Shown: positions 1-11,945 of the stretch, one piece after another
Position numbering within the stretch: the stretch's first letter is position 1
Layout of the letters: every line of letters begins with the position of its first letter
Source of the DNA: Epiperipatus broadwayi
Taxonomy: Eukaryota; Onychophora; Udeonychophora; Euonychophora; Peripatidae
Assembly: GCA_028023455.1 (NCBI GenBank)
Contig: JAQFVV010007238.1
Span: 1 to 64,000 of the forward strand
Direction of reading: 5' to 3'
Length of the DNA stretch: 64,000 nt
The notes under the pieces: model-generated
Seen by the model: the letters and a program-made list of their open reading frames with translations, nothing else
Database searches by the model: none
What the model was told of the DNA's origin: nothing
Translations under genes and position numbers: made by a program

Positions 1-164
1 CTAATGCAGCTTCTATCCAGTCTAAAATAACCCCCAAGCAAGACAGCAGTTCGTTTCTTAGTATTATAGATTTTGAAACAGAATAAGCTTCACAAACTAT
101 AAGCAGCCTTACTAATACAATATCTTACAATGAAGAGGTTTTTCAAGATGTACAAAGCAAATGT

Positions 165-1593
165 AACAACTCAATTCCAGAGAATCTTTTTAAATCGTTT
201 GCTAACTATACAAACGACAAATACTTATTCTCACTACTACAGATCAGAGTGTAAACTTTTAAAAATTCCCCGTAAAATTTTTTTCTAAATTAATTTCAGA
301 AAAACAAATAGTAATGGGGATGAACAGAATTCACTACCATCCAAATGATAGATGTATTATAGTAGAATTTAAAACGTGGGGTGATAGGAACTCATTTAAA
401 AATACAATTAAAATGTTAGATGGCAGATATCTAATTTCCATTGACACTAATAGACCCACTACACTTCAGGACACCATCAGAAACTGTATCTTGAATTTTG
501 AACATTTTGATCTTCAAACCACTCTAACAAATTATGTAAAGGTTGGAAAATTTTAATTCTGGCATGATCACAACCACTTACTTACAAACATTGCTTCATT
601 TTCAATAATCCTTAAAGATGGAATTAAATCAACGTATATCCCCACTGTTATACATTTCGTGGATCTCCTATGGTGCTATCTTTTCATGGAGTCCTCACAT
701 TGATGTCTTTGCCTTGGGATGCGCTCCCTTCAATTTAAGGTGCACCTTTTATATTTGCAAAGCCTGTGGTTTGAAGAAAACAAAATTCACAGATGTATTA
801 AAAAAAACAACTGACTCTGGGAAAATAAATAGCAAAAGTGACAATGTTAACCTAATTCAACATTATACTGATGCTTCAATCTCCAATCAAGTACAACATA
901 ACACTGAAACATCTCAAAACTTGGAACTGTCCAAAACAACTCAATCCAGCTCCTAACCAGATAATGCTGCAATGCCATCATACTCTCAAACCTTCCAAAT
1001 CCTCAAATCTATTATAATAACTCATTCCAACACAAACAACATAACCCCATGGATAACAACATCATCCCCTACAGCTCAAAAAACTCAGAGACAATAAATC
1101 TCAACAATGTAGTTCACTGTTCTCAAACACAACAAAAACAAACATCAACTGAGGAAATGATCATCACACCAACATCCACTTGTGCAAATTCAGATAAAAC
1201 AACTAGAAATCCAAGAAAAAAACTCAAAAAAGAAAACGACAGAAGAATAAGAATACTCCCTCCAGTGGACCAAGCTCTGATGAAGAAGCATTAAAAAAAC
1301 AAAATAATAATGCAAAACAATCCCAAGACCCCATAAGTTTAAAAGACAACACTAACAAAAGGAGAAAAGGCAGCAAAACATCTTTAAACTCAAAATCTTT
1401 GCCTCCAAAAATACAATTGCTTTCATCAATAAATTATAACCAAAATGAGGAAGAGACAATTCACACAAACACAATACACTGTGATGAAGAAGACATGCTA
1501 CTAGAGCCCATAAACCTTAGTCAGACAGATGAATCTTCAGTTGATTGGTCCTTCTCCCAGAGAGACATAAAACTGTCACACACTCTGTTCTAG
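165..1593 (+). pseudogene. LINE family L ORF1 remnant (gag-like, nucleic-acid binding)
   Basis: Broken ORF1. The stretch at 314-556 matches the start of the 452-residue minus-strand ORF at 31430-32788 (shared HPNDR, VEFKTW and DxNRP blocks). Near 660 the block GSPMVLSFHG matches GSPMVLTFRG of that copy, but in another frame. The two zinc knuckles that follow in the better copy are mostly destroyed here. Only a CKACG-like remnant remains near 755-770. Downstream is a Ser/Thr/Asn/Lys-rich tail and an acidic end, stopping at 1591-1593. ORF1 proteins of LINEs coat the RNA in the retrotransposition particle. That role is taken from the family and is not testable here. At least four frame changes are needed to follow it. 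Confidence 0.7.
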
Positions 1594-1639
1594 TTTCATA
1601 GACACACCATGCTTACTGAAATCTCTACAATCATCAATA

Positions 1640-4520
1640 ATGTATATAAAAGTTATTGGTGCCAATGTGAGAGGACCAACATATCCTTGCAATCAGACAA
1701 TGGCTGAATACACAAACACCACATATCTTTCTTATGGCTGAAACCAAATATCACATTAATTCAAACTATCAAATTATCCAGACACCTGAAAGCTTTGGCT
1801 ACATCAAACTTTCTACTGCTACCACTGCATCCACTGGTGTAGGCATCATCATTATCAAAAAAGATCCATCCACTGATTTTAATATTCTATATTCAGACAA
1901 CAGTATTATTATAATAAAAGTCAATTGCAATGGTTTCACCTTTATCATTTCATTCATTTATACACAGAATAGCCCACAACTATCATCACATTATCCACAT
2001 CATTAACATGATCCTCCATTCCAACTCATCCCTGATGCTGCTATTGAGTGACTTCAACACCAGTTATGCACATTTCCAACAAGTGCCTACACCTAATCAA
2101 CAAGACTCTCATGTGCAGCAATGGATTTCTACCTTCAGATTCCTTCTTCTACACACAAAACACCAAGTCTCATCGACTTATTCTACTACTCTCCTGAAAT
2201 TCATTTTCAAATAGATGCAAACCTACAACCAGTTATATATTATATCTTGTGTTATCACTCACCTGATAGACACTTTACACTGGTGAGTCCAGCCATCATA
2301 CACTTCGCATGGTAAACTGCAACTGAAGCCAACTCAGAATCATATATCTATTTCAAAAAAGTAGATATACTAACCAACCCTACTGAGGTCACATAGTTTG
2401 CATTCATTGAAATTGTTCAATCACTCATCAGTAGCTACACTAGAAAATTAAAAGATCCAGTTAAATTACTAAATGACCTACAAAACATTTCCAACAAGCT
2501 GAAAGATATTCCAAGCAACATTCAAAACATAAAAGATATAACTACTTTAAAGCCACAATATAAAACACAACAGAAAAACTTGCTGAATATCTGTCCATTA
2601 AGAAAGCAAAGCTTTATCTTGAATCCCAACACTGCTGGATCCAGGGATATATCCACTGGGCCCTTGGATCATCCAAAAGTAAAAATACACCCTCAATGAT
2701 TACATTAAATGGTGAATCTTGGATTGGTCAACAAATGCTGGAAGGCATTAAACATCACTTCCAAAAAACCCTACAAATAGAACCAGAAACCACATTCTCC
2801 ATCTGGAAAGATATTGAGGTCCCAGAAAAACATAACATAATACAATCTACGCTTTATGCCAAACTTTCTTCCCTCCCAGACCAGATACATCCTGGGCTAC
2901 ATGGCATTCCACGGTTCATCTTAGCCGATCTCAGCCAATTCTCAAGTCTGATTATCCTAAAAATGATTGACCATCTTGCAGAAGGAAACAAAACCATTCC
3001 CAACCTTTATCCTATTGCCATGATACCATTCCTTAAAAAGAACAAACTGCCATCAGACCTTGAAGGCCTCCGGCCAATCTCAATGATTCCCCTGATGATT
3101 AAAATCATTGAGTCCACAATAAAAGACAACATTCAAGAAACCATACTCAAACACATCTCTGCTTCACAATTTGCCAAAAAAAGCTCATCTACCACCCTTG
3201 CCATGGCTCAAGTTAAAATTCTTGTCGGTCACCTCTAACAAAAATTCCAAGCCAATTGCTCTCCAATTGGACAGCCACCATTTTCAATTCAGTCAGGATT
3301 AACATACTGCTCAAAACCTTGGCTGAATACTCCATACCTAAATCATACATTCAAATCATCTACAACCTTCTTCTAAACTGCCACATTCTAGTTCTCTAGA
3401 TGGGAAAACTTCAAACCCACACTTTCCATACCAGAAGGATCTATCTCCCCTTAGCACAATTCTATTCATTGCCTATAGCAACCCACTGTTAATTAACATT
3501 CAGATAAATACCTGGTGTTTTCATCCCCAGACTTAAGAAGGAGATGGGCGTCTTTGCCTATATGGATGATATCTTTGTAGTTCTTCCATCTCAGGGATAT
3601 CTTAGCCTCTTTAGTCAAATTTCTTGACAATTATACTGAGCAATTCAAGCTTACATTTAATCTAGCTAAGTCCACTGCATGGCAAATTGCTACTGGCAAA
3701 AAGATTTCAACCAACGACCTTGGAAACTCAGACTTCCTTGGCATTCCTTTCCACAAACCTCCATCTTTCATCACCTCGCAAATTCAAAATTAAATCCTAA
3801 AATCTACAGACAAATTAACTTCATCACTTGCAAAAGTCTACTTATCTCTACATGGAAAAGTGACATTACTGAACATGATCCTTTCCCCCAAAATTACTTA
3901 TTACATTCCAATAGTTAAACTAACCCAAACCTTCATAAAGAAAATTAACTCACTTTGTTCTCAGTTGTTTTGGTGTAGGAAAACAGTTGCTCTTAGTCTT
4001 GATGGGATGCATTGTCCATGTTGGCTAAATGGACTGTCCTCCCCCCCCCCACAATACCTTCATCCTCCAGAAGACTCATAACCTTATTTACAAACTTCAT
4101 GAGGCTCTGGAAAACTTCCAAGTCTTTATGCCTATTAACCCCACTGATTGCCCTCCCCCTCACAAACAAGATTGGATCACATCATTAACCTCCCATAGTC
4201 AAAGCCTCTACTATGATCCTGAAAGTTCATACTCATCAAAAATTAAATCCTGGGATGCCTACAAGCTCCAGCACCCACACCCCTACTCTCCTATTTCTCA
4301 TCTATGCACTACAAACAAGAGAATAATAACACAGTTCAAATTTTGGAGTCTTGAGGCAAAATCTGCTCATCATAAAGATAAACTTAGACACCATGCCCAC
4401 CAAATCTTTCTTGGTAAATAAAAGGGGATTTAAACACCTAGACACTCAATGCCAACACTGTGGCCATGAAATTTAAATATTTGAACACATCATTAACAAT
4501 TGTCCCAACCTCAATGGCAT
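1640..4520 (+). pseudogene. LINE family L ORF2 remnant (endonuclease + reverse transcriptase)
   Basis: Broken pol. The likely ATG is at 1640, 46 bases after the ORF1 stop, and is followed by an IGANVRG-type start typical of APE endonucleases. Endonuclease blocks seen: AETK near 1736 and LLSDFN near 2040. RT: HPGLHGIP near 2890, LRPISMIP near 3066, and AYMDD near 3555, which is the catalytic YxDD box. The end carries CQHCG followed by HIINNC around 4450-4505, the C-terminal knuckle. The longest clean stretch is 180 residues (2696-3238). The enzyme would nick target DNA and prime reverse transcription, but this copy cannot make it. RT blocks are clearly homologous to the minus-strand copy at 6238-7965. 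Confidence 0.8.
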
Positions 4521-5001
4521 CAGACAACTTATACATACTAAATCTAAAATCAGCTATCAAATGGTAACCTCTATTAAATGCTACATTAGCAGTAAAACAA
4601 TTTGCATGGATCAGACTTTAGGTATTCCTGTCATTCTCAATCTGGCTGGTTCATTGTAAGTTATCCTTTCAAGGGTCTCATCTGAGTCCACTACAACTAT
4701 TTATCAAAATCAAAGAAGATCAAGAAACAAGATGAAGTCCTGTCAACATGTACTGCCTGTTCTGAGACATGGAGGCTGTTTGAAATCCCAACAAAACAAT
4801 AAGCAGTCACATCAGCCCACAACTCCACCAGTCATCAATTAGTTTCATCTATTGCAAAACTCTGCAATGGATGTAGAAGAAGTCCTAAATGGAACCCTTC
4901 ACCTGTTGTTAAAGTCTCCCAAGTTCACATGTGAAACCTGATAAAAATAATTGAATGTATCTAAACTTGTAAAAAAACCTTTGCATATTTTATATTTGTT
5001 A

Positions 5002-5025
5002 AATAAATTTCTTGGAAAAAAAAAA
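5002..5025 (+). terminator. Poly(A) signal and tail of LINE copy 1
   Basis: AATAAA at 5002-5007 precedes a run of ten A at 5016-5025. Immediately after it the sequence becomes Penelope-like 3' sequence shared with 42128 and 9640, so the tail marks the LINE 3' boundary. Confidence 0.75.
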
Positions 5026-5275
5026 GAATTAAGGAATCTTTATTATTGAAATTTATTATTCTGAAGCAATTAACTTATTTAAGAGTTCTTTTAATATTAA
5101 GGCTGGATGGGAAGTAAATAGATTTGTGGGTAATGTTTAATATTATATATATTATGTAGTTTTTGTAGTTCTTTACACTTGACAAGTATGCTTGTAGCAG
5201 TGCAACCTTTGGTTGTGTTCTAATATTATTTTTCACTTGGTCTGGTTGAATTTTGGATTTGGGGTAATTTTAATT
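5026..5275 (+). mobile_element. Penelope-like element 3' fragment
   Basis: Starts exactly at the LINE poly(A) and matches the last codons of the PLE endonuclease plus 3' UTR seen at 42128-42250 and 9640-9870. Shared landmarks are a GAATTAAGG start, a GGCTGGATGG block, a short (TA) tract near 5143 and the GGATTTGGGG block near 5260. The upstream PLE coding region is not in the window. Confidence 0.7.
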
Positions 5276-6237
5276 ACATATACATTAGTATTGTCACTGA
5301 CAATTTTACACAAACACATTGCTTATATAATAAGCTTTTAACTGTGTTGGTAGATTCAGTCTTTATGAAAAATGTGTCTGTGGTGATTTTTGTGTAATCA
5401 GATAAATATATCCTCACAAGATATTAATAAAAGACAATTTTTTTATTTGTTTAATAACTTATTAGAATATATAAAACAATTTAAGAGTGCTGATAATTAA
5501 TTTGACTATTTACATGCTTGCATTCATTATAGTGCTTAATCTTTATATATAGACAAATATTTACATACATGTTTATATGGATACATATGTGTTTATGAGG
5601 AGGCAGAATTAAATAGAATGTTACAAAAAGCAAACCTTTTTCTAGCAAACATTATCTCAGCCATTAATGAAACGTACATAAACAAATACTTAAATTAAGA
5701 TAATTTATCTTTACAAAATCATACATTGCCTGTATGCCCAAAATATTTTCTATTTAAGCAATGATAATATTCTTTTTTGTTTTTACCAGATTTGTTTTAG
5801 TAACCTATTGTTACATATTCCAATAATTTGTTATTCAACTACACCATTAATTACAAACATATTTAAGACATTAGATTTTGATAAATCTTTATTTTTTTAT
5901 GCATTGCTTTTATTGATTTGGTAAATGCATTCGATTCACTTAATAGAACTAGTCTGTGACGTTATTTAACATTAGTTGAATGTTTACCAAAATGATTCAC
6001 ACTATACAATTTCTACACAATAGAGTGCGAAAATTTTTATTGGCCCAAGTAGTAAATCTGTAACATTTGAAATGGAAACTGGTGTTAAATAATTATGTGT
6101 ACAAGATACAACAGCGTTTTCAATTTTTAATCAACAATTGCTTTAGAATTTGTTAAATGTTTTTTAATTATGCAGAAGTCATGATTTGATACAGGTGTGA
6201 TGCTGGAATTTTTAATTTTAACCAATTAAGAGAATAA
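5142..6237. repeat. Repeat E, copy 1
   Basis: About 1.1 kb that recurs with high similarity and the same orientation at 56081-57182. The left end is PLE 3' UTR; the rest is non-coding and AT-rich, with no recognisable protein. The two copies diverge abruptly after the shared AAGAGAATA near 6235 and 57180. Here a minus-strand LINE fragment follows; in the other copy unrelated DNA follows. It may be an extended PLE 3' region or a small segmental duplication. Confidence 0.75.
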
Positions 6238-7965
6238 GTCTTGGGCACCGGTGTATAATATGGTCTATGGTTTCATCTTCACGAGCACACAGACCACATA
6301 TAGGGTCAATGCTGGCAAAACCTCTTCGGTGATAAAGGAACCAATTCGTGGGAAGCGCATTGAGATTTATTTTAATGATGAAGTCAAGAAATTTGGGTTC
6401 CAGACTCCATATTTTAAAGTGTGAAATGAGTCTTTGGTTGATTACTTTTAGGCTGGTTTTTATGGGTTGTTGATTATAGTTGATTATATTGTATGCTTCC
6501 CATAAGGTGATTTTTTTGTTAAGGTTAAAGGGCATTATTGGGTTATAAAGTTGTAGGTGGTCTATTAGGGAGGCTATCCATGAACTGGCAGAGGGCTGAA
6601 AACGATCTGTCGGTGGAATCTTTTTAATAATGTTGGAGTATCCACAGGAGAGGATCAGATTATGTAGAGTGTTGTGGGTTTTCTGTAAAATTATTGCTTG
6701 TATTGAGTGGAATGACAGTCCATTGAACCTGCGTGGTCGTTGGATGCCTCGCAAGCTAATAGCAACTGTCCTTCCTCTCCAAAGAAGTTTGGTACATAAT
6801 CGGTTGATTTTATTTTGAAATTGTTTAGACATTTTTACGAATGGAAGGTAATATGAGATTTTTGGCATTATGATCATGTTGAGGAGGCCAACCTTTCCAT
6901 ATAATGAAAGGTATACTCTAGAGAGTGACGTGGTGATGGCTTCAGTTGAATGGAGGATTGCATCTTGAATCTCTCTTGCCATTGCAGTTGGTGTTTTGAA
7001 GATTGGGAAACCTAGGTATCTTTGGGGTTTTGCAGAAAAGGGAGAGTTAATTTGTTTACCAGACATAATCTTCCAGATGGAAGATTTGTTAAAGTTTATT
7101 TGTAGGCCAAGTTTTGCTGTATTTCTGTTTAAGATGTTCATGAGATGGGGAAGGTATTTAATGGTGGGAAGAACAACCATGATGTCATCTATATATGCAA
7201 ATACATTGAAGTTTTTATTGAGAGAGGGAAGGAAAATTCCAGGGAGGTTTTTTCCATATCCATCAGAAGAGGGTTGATGTATGCTGTGAAGAAAAGGGCA
7301 CTGAGTGGAGATCCTTGAGGGATCGACTTGTATGGCTTGAAGCCTGGTGTGATCTTGCCATCAAGAGAGAGAAAAATCTCTCTGTTGTTGAACAGATTGC
7401 TGATCATCTGAACAATTCCGGCTGGAATGTCACATTCCGACAGAATATCCAGGAGGATATTTATCTGGACTGAATCAAATGCTGCTGCAACATCCAGCTG
7501 AACAGCAATAGGTTTTGATTTACGATGTCCTCTGATGTAATTGAATAGTGCAGTTACATTGGACATAGCATGTGAGGTTGATGATCCCTTTTTTCCGTAT
7601 TGGTTTGATGAGATATGGCTAAGGATTTGAGTTTGGATTTGATCTTTAATGACTGACTCAATTATCTTGATAAGCAATGGGGTCATGGAAATTGGCCGGA
7701 TATTGTTAATGTCGTTTAGTGGTTTTGCTTTTTTAATAAAAGGCACGAGTGCCACTGGGTAAAGATCTGTTATGTTTCTGTTGTTGGAGGCTAGGTGATC
7801 AATCATTTTTTTAATAATTGGCACAGTGAATTGACTGAGGTGTTTGAGAAGGAAATTTGGGGTGCCATGAAGGCCAGGATGAACGCCATCAGGGAGAGAT
7901 GTTATCTTCTTTTTGATTTGGATTTCTGTGATGCCATGTTCGCCGGGGTCACCAGCATCAAATTA
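6238..7965 (-). pseudogene. LINE family L pol fragment, copy 2 (RT domain)
   Basis: Minus-strand reverse transcriptase fragment. Reading from 7965 downward: HPGLHGTPNF and IRPISMTPLL; then QYGKKGSSTSHA and VQLDVAAAFDSV (RT motif A); then IPQGSPLSALFF (motif B); then AYIDD around 7180-7195 (catalytic box), and finally CGLC..H..HRC (C-terminal knuckle) around 6245-6300. The reading is in two frames: 7824-7189, then 7180-6218, with a frameshift near 7185-7200. The last six residues before the 6218 stop come from repeat E, not from the LINE, so the element is cut just after the knuckle and has no 3' UTR or poly(A). Loss of the 3' end is unusual for a LINE insertion and suggests a later deletion or rearrangement at 6238. 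Confidence 0.85.
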
Positions 7966-8624
7966 TATGCTAATGTTGCCACACGTATTCTGTTGTCAGA
8001 TTATTAAAATACTACCACGTACATATTTATTTATTTTATTTTAGGAAGAAATAAGATTATATTATATTATTATTGTTATTATTATTTTTTATTATTATTA
8101 GTTGCTGTGTAGTAGATTATGACATAAAATTCCCTTTTCATATTTTACTACCGTAATTTTAAATCAGTTAGAATACAATTTATGAACCTGAGATTTTATT
8201 TTATTTTACTTCATTTTATTTAATTGAGCTAGATTCTTGTTATAAAGAAGATTAAGATATGATTATTATTTTAATCGTAGTGAATAGAGCTCAGAAAGTT
8301 GTAAGAATACTATGAGTTAGTTATTTGGTATAGTAAAAAGGGGGGATAGTGTTCTTATGCCATTGAGGTAGTATCGTGTGGATAATGGCTCAATGTAGTC
8401 TATCTCATTCCCTGTATTGTCACTCCATGTCTCATGAAAATAGTAAATATTTGTTAATTCATTTTAAAATTGAACCGTATTTGTATTTTAAAATTAGAGC
8501 TAGTAATCATTTTTAATTAATGCTGAATATTTCATTTATTTATTTGTTAACTGAGCTAGAACCCGTAATATTCGTAATAAACAGTATATATTTTGGGGTG
8601 AGAATGCACGAGGGGAGGTTAGAA
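7966..8624. other. Non-coding AT-rich interval
   Basis: No credible reading frame or RNA gene seen. It contains short TTA/ATT-rich runs (8055-8100) and ends in a (TA)n tract at about 8625-8641 that marks the 3' end of the adjacent minus-strand PLE. Confidence 0.5.
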
Positions 8625-9592
8625 TATATATATATATATAAGCATTGCAAGCATAAAGCTAAACTAGTCAATATATAATCAAAACTACCCCAAATCCAAA
8701 ATTAAACAAGACCAGCATAAAAATAATATTAAAACACAACCTAAGGTTTCACTGCTACAAGCAGACTTCTCAAGTGTTAAGAACTACAAAAACTACACAA
8801 AATATATAATATTAAGAACTACCCACAAATCCATTCATTTCCCATCCACTCTTAATATTAAAAGAACTCTTAAATAAGTTAATTGCTTCAAAATAATAAA
8901 TTTTCAATGATAGAGACTCTTTAATTCTTCTTTTGATTTCATTTCTCTCAAAAAAATCAACCTTAGCTTCATCAAAATCAATAGTGTGGCCTGTATCTTT
9001 TTCATGGACATACAAAGCAGAACTACAATATCTATTTTAACTCTACTTTTATGAACCTTTAATCTTTTATTTAAACTCAAACTGCTCTGACCTATGTAAA
9101 CCTTCTTACAAATAAACAAGGAATAAAATATACTACACCAGGAATAGTCTTTCTATCAAAAACTTCTTTTGTATTATTTAATTATTCAATGTAACACCCC
9201 TTTTCCAATCAGTTTTCTTATTTCCAAATAATTTACTATTTCCACACACAATTTTATAAGAAGACAATTTAAATGGCAAATAAATAAAATCATGTTTTTC
9301 TTTAACCTTTACATCCTTACAAATATTACTATTAAATAAAATACTTTTAACAAATTTATCAGAGTATCCAACACTCAAGTAATCTTTAAAGCACAAGTGC
9401 GTGTGCAGCGCAACTGCTCCCAAAATTGCGCCGCACACGCACTTGTGCTTTAATACATACATTTCCCAAAAGTAAAATTATTTAACTTAATCAAGTAATC
9501 TTTATAAAATTGCTATTTCTGAAACAAAGCTACCCCACTAGAATTATTTAATTTAATATTCCTATGACAATAATTCCTTAAAGCAGCTACTT
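8625..9592 (-). mobile_element. Penelope-like element, truncated, minus strand
   Basis: Minus-strand PLE covering the region after the RT core plus the GIY-YIG endonuclease. Blocks include GYSDKFVKSILFNSNICKDV (9360-9300), FKLSSYKIV and KVYIGQSSLSLNKRL (about 9100-9060), plus HEKDTGHTIDFDEAK (about 9010-8960). The same blocks occur in the plus-strand copy at 41640-42150. The upstream end stops at AGCAGCTACTT near 9592, where a second PLE piece begins in the opposite orientation. The 3' end runs into (TA)n near 8625. Frameshifts near 8905-9015 and stops make it inactive. PLE proteins combine RT and GIY-YIG endonuclease; the RT part is missing here. Confidence 0.85.
9386..9490. mobile_element. 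Short hairpin insertion flanked by 14-bp target duplication
   Basis: A 102-bp insertion (9389-9490) in the PLE above. It is flanked by TCAAGTAATCTTTA at 9375-9388 and again at 9491-9504, while the uninterrupted PLE at 41660-41690 has one such segment. The insert opens with a strong inverted repeat: 9386-9413 pairs with 9426-9453 (28 pairs, one A/C mismatch) around a 12-base loop. A 37-base AT-rich tail follows. The stem is much more GC-rich than its surroundings. A 14-bp duplication is typical of target-primed retroposition, so this may be a very small retroposon. No coding potential and no other copy recognised in the window. Confidence 0.75.
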
Positions 9593-9593
9593 C

Positions 9594-9884
9594 AGCTAAG
9601 GTTGTCTTCTTTGAGAGAAATTAAATCAAAAGAAAAATTAAAGTCTTTATTATTGAAAATTTATTATTCTGTAGCAATTAATTTATTTAAGAGTTCTTTT
9701 AATATTAAGGGTGGATGGGAAGTGAATGGATTTGTGGGTAGTTTTTAATATTATATATATTGTGTAGTTTTTGTAGTTCTTTACACTTGAGAAGTCTGCT
9801 TGTAGCAGTGAAACCTTAGGTTGTGTTTTAATATTTGTATGCTGGTCTTGTTTAATTTTGGATTTGGGGTTGTTTTGATTATAT
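9594..9884 (+). mobile_element. Penelope-like element 3' piece, plus strand
   Basis: Plus-strand PLE fragment beginning at AGCTAAGGTTGTCTTC, equivalent to 42090 in the longer copy. It runs through the end of the endonuclease and the 3' UTR (GGATGGGAAG, GGATTTGGGG) to 9884. It sits head to head with the minus-strand piece 8625-9592, with only a base or two between them. Inverted, 5'-truncated partner copies are a known habit of Penelope-like elements. The 3' end is cut by the TGTAATGA terminus of family A at 9885. Confidence 0.8.
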
Positions 9885-11945
9885 TGTAATGAATGTACTT
9901 AATGTAAACTGAACTACAGGGCGCCATCTAGGCATTTGAACCTAGAAAAATTTATAGAGTAGGCAGATACGTAAGTAAAAAAAAAATTTTTTTTCTTTTT
10001 TTTGCATCCGGTCGTTAGCCCATGTCACTAGCTCAGTGGAATTGCAGAGATTTAATAAGATAATCTAAGAGTATATATAAAAAAAAGAATAAAATAAGCC
10101 ACTGCCAGTAATTAACATACAAAAATTTATTTACGCACATATATATATAAGATTTAAAATTGTTTTAATACCAGTTTACATTTTAACATTTAACATTATT
10201 TTTAACTTTACTTTAATTTACATTTAATTACTATTATATTATAATTTTACATTTTAATTAAGTTCGCACATATAAATTTATGAAAGCTTGTTTATAATGT
10301 TGAATACAGATCGGTTACATAGATTTCACAGTCAAAAACATTTCAAAATAAACATAAACGATCAAAATACAAAATTATTGATTACTGACAATTGCGGAGG
10401 GAAATTTATACATAACCCAATAGTATTCACCATAAGATACTGGCATTGTCACCAATAACTTAAAAGACATCCGAATAAATATATTTTAGATACTCACCAT
10501 AAGGTATCATTATTTATCGAATGTCTATATATTTTGATCAAATATGAAAACCCAAAACATACTTAACCGATAACCAATCCATGCAAGCGTCTATAAACAA
10601 CTTAAATTTAATGCATTTTTATTTAGGGTCAAGTATGAATAGACTACATAGATTTGCATTTGAAAATAAAATATTCTATCCCTATTTAACCTTAGGCTAA
10701 AATTCACAGTCAAACTGGCATCAATCCATCTGATACATCGATGTATTCAATGTAATATGGAATACGGCAGCACCAAAAAGATTAAGAGAAGATATTGACT
10801 CTCATTAGATAGGAATATTACTTCTATCTAACAAGAAGAACAATAAAAAAAAAAACTCCATAGAAAGGAACTGCGCTCTGCATCTTATAATTCCTTCCCT
10901 AGGCAAAATGGGAGAGTGCCGCGTATGAAGCGATTCTGCCAGTAGCGAATCTCCGACTACATCTACTAACTACATCAATATATCCAATCCATTGACCCAA
11001 TCTAACAACGACACAAATAACCTAAGATTACCCTCCCCTAATATAACTTTACAAATCTATACAGCCATTCACGCCCAACTTAAGTTTAACATTTATATAA
11101 TTTAACTTAACGGAAAACAGAAATCATAATAAACTTAAAGAACAAAATTAAATCAATGGAAATGATTTTACACAAATAAATAAAAAAAATACATCAAATA
11201 ACATTTTAACTACTTTAGTCAGATAGGAAACTAAAGCAATTATTTTAAAAATGAAAAGTTTTTAATTTAATGTTCATTAATTGTAAAGTTCTTACGGTTT
11301 TAAACAGTTCATCTTTATCTGTCATTTGTAAGTTTAAATGGGAATTCCCACATCATCCTGAAGATATTGGTATACATTTAGCCGATGTTTTATTTATTCA
11401 TTCGGAGGTTTTTTAATTTAGTTGGTCCTCAATGTAGAAAACGATAGTTCATTTCTCTTTCTTTCTTTGGCTAAACTGAAGGGATTGAATCGTGCATCTC
11501 TTCAATTCCTTCTCCCGCACCTCCGCACTAACTCCTATCTGTCACATCGTAATAATCATAATCACTTCCAAATTTTCCTTTCATACTTTGTTTTTACATT
11601 TTAAATGCCCAAGGCTGGTTTACATTTAACTAATTAACAATCATTTCCATTTCTGATTAATTAACCTGTTTTCCAAATCAAAAATATATTTAAAGATAAA
11701 TTTAAAGATATAATTTTATCTCCAAATCTTTTTAAAATTTACTTTTAAAATACTTTTTCTTTAATAAAGTTTTATTTTAATAATTTTTCATTATCTGTGC
11801 GATTTAACATATACGAGTTTAAGATGATATTTAATTTCACTTTTTAATTCTTAAAGAAACTTTTTAAATGCGAACTTTTTAATTTACTTTCAAGTTTAAT
11901 AAATATAAAAAAAAAACAATGTAACGAACGTCTGTGCTCGTTACA
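9885..11945 (-). mobile_element. Family A element, copy 1 (solo-LTR-like), minus orientation
   Basis: 2061-bp block bounded by TGTAATGA and TCGTTACA. It is the reverse complement of 12786-14975 and 52238-54277 over most of its length. Shared landmarks include a TATAAATTTTTCTAGG block (here reversed near 9940-9965), a GGGAATTC segment, and two AAGGGATTGAA-type segments. No protein-coding frame. TG...CA ends with short inverted termini and a length like the 2.46-kb LTRs nearby suggest a solo LTR. A non-autonomous DNA element with short TIRs is the alternative. Flanks show no clean target duplication. Confidence 0.65.

Larger units (their letters stand above)
1..5025 (+). mobile_element. Degenerate LINE, family L, copy 1 (5' end outside window)
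   Basis: Non-LTR retrotransposon running off the left edge. Reading left to right it shows an ORF1 remnant, an AP-endonuclease-like region, a reverse transcriptase with a YMDD box near 3560, a C-terminal Cys/His knuckle near 4450-4515, an AATAAA signal at 5002-5007 and ten A at 5016-5025. Three related copies in the window (here, 6238-7965 minus, 31093-32950 minus) establish the family. Many stops and frameshifts make it inactive. Sequence right after the poly(A) is Penelope-like 3' sequence, so the LINE appears to have landed in a PLE whose upstream part lies outside the window. The I/R1/Jockey-like placement is an inference from the IPQGSPLS-type RT motif of copy 2 and the C-terminal knuckle. 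Confidence 0.85.
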
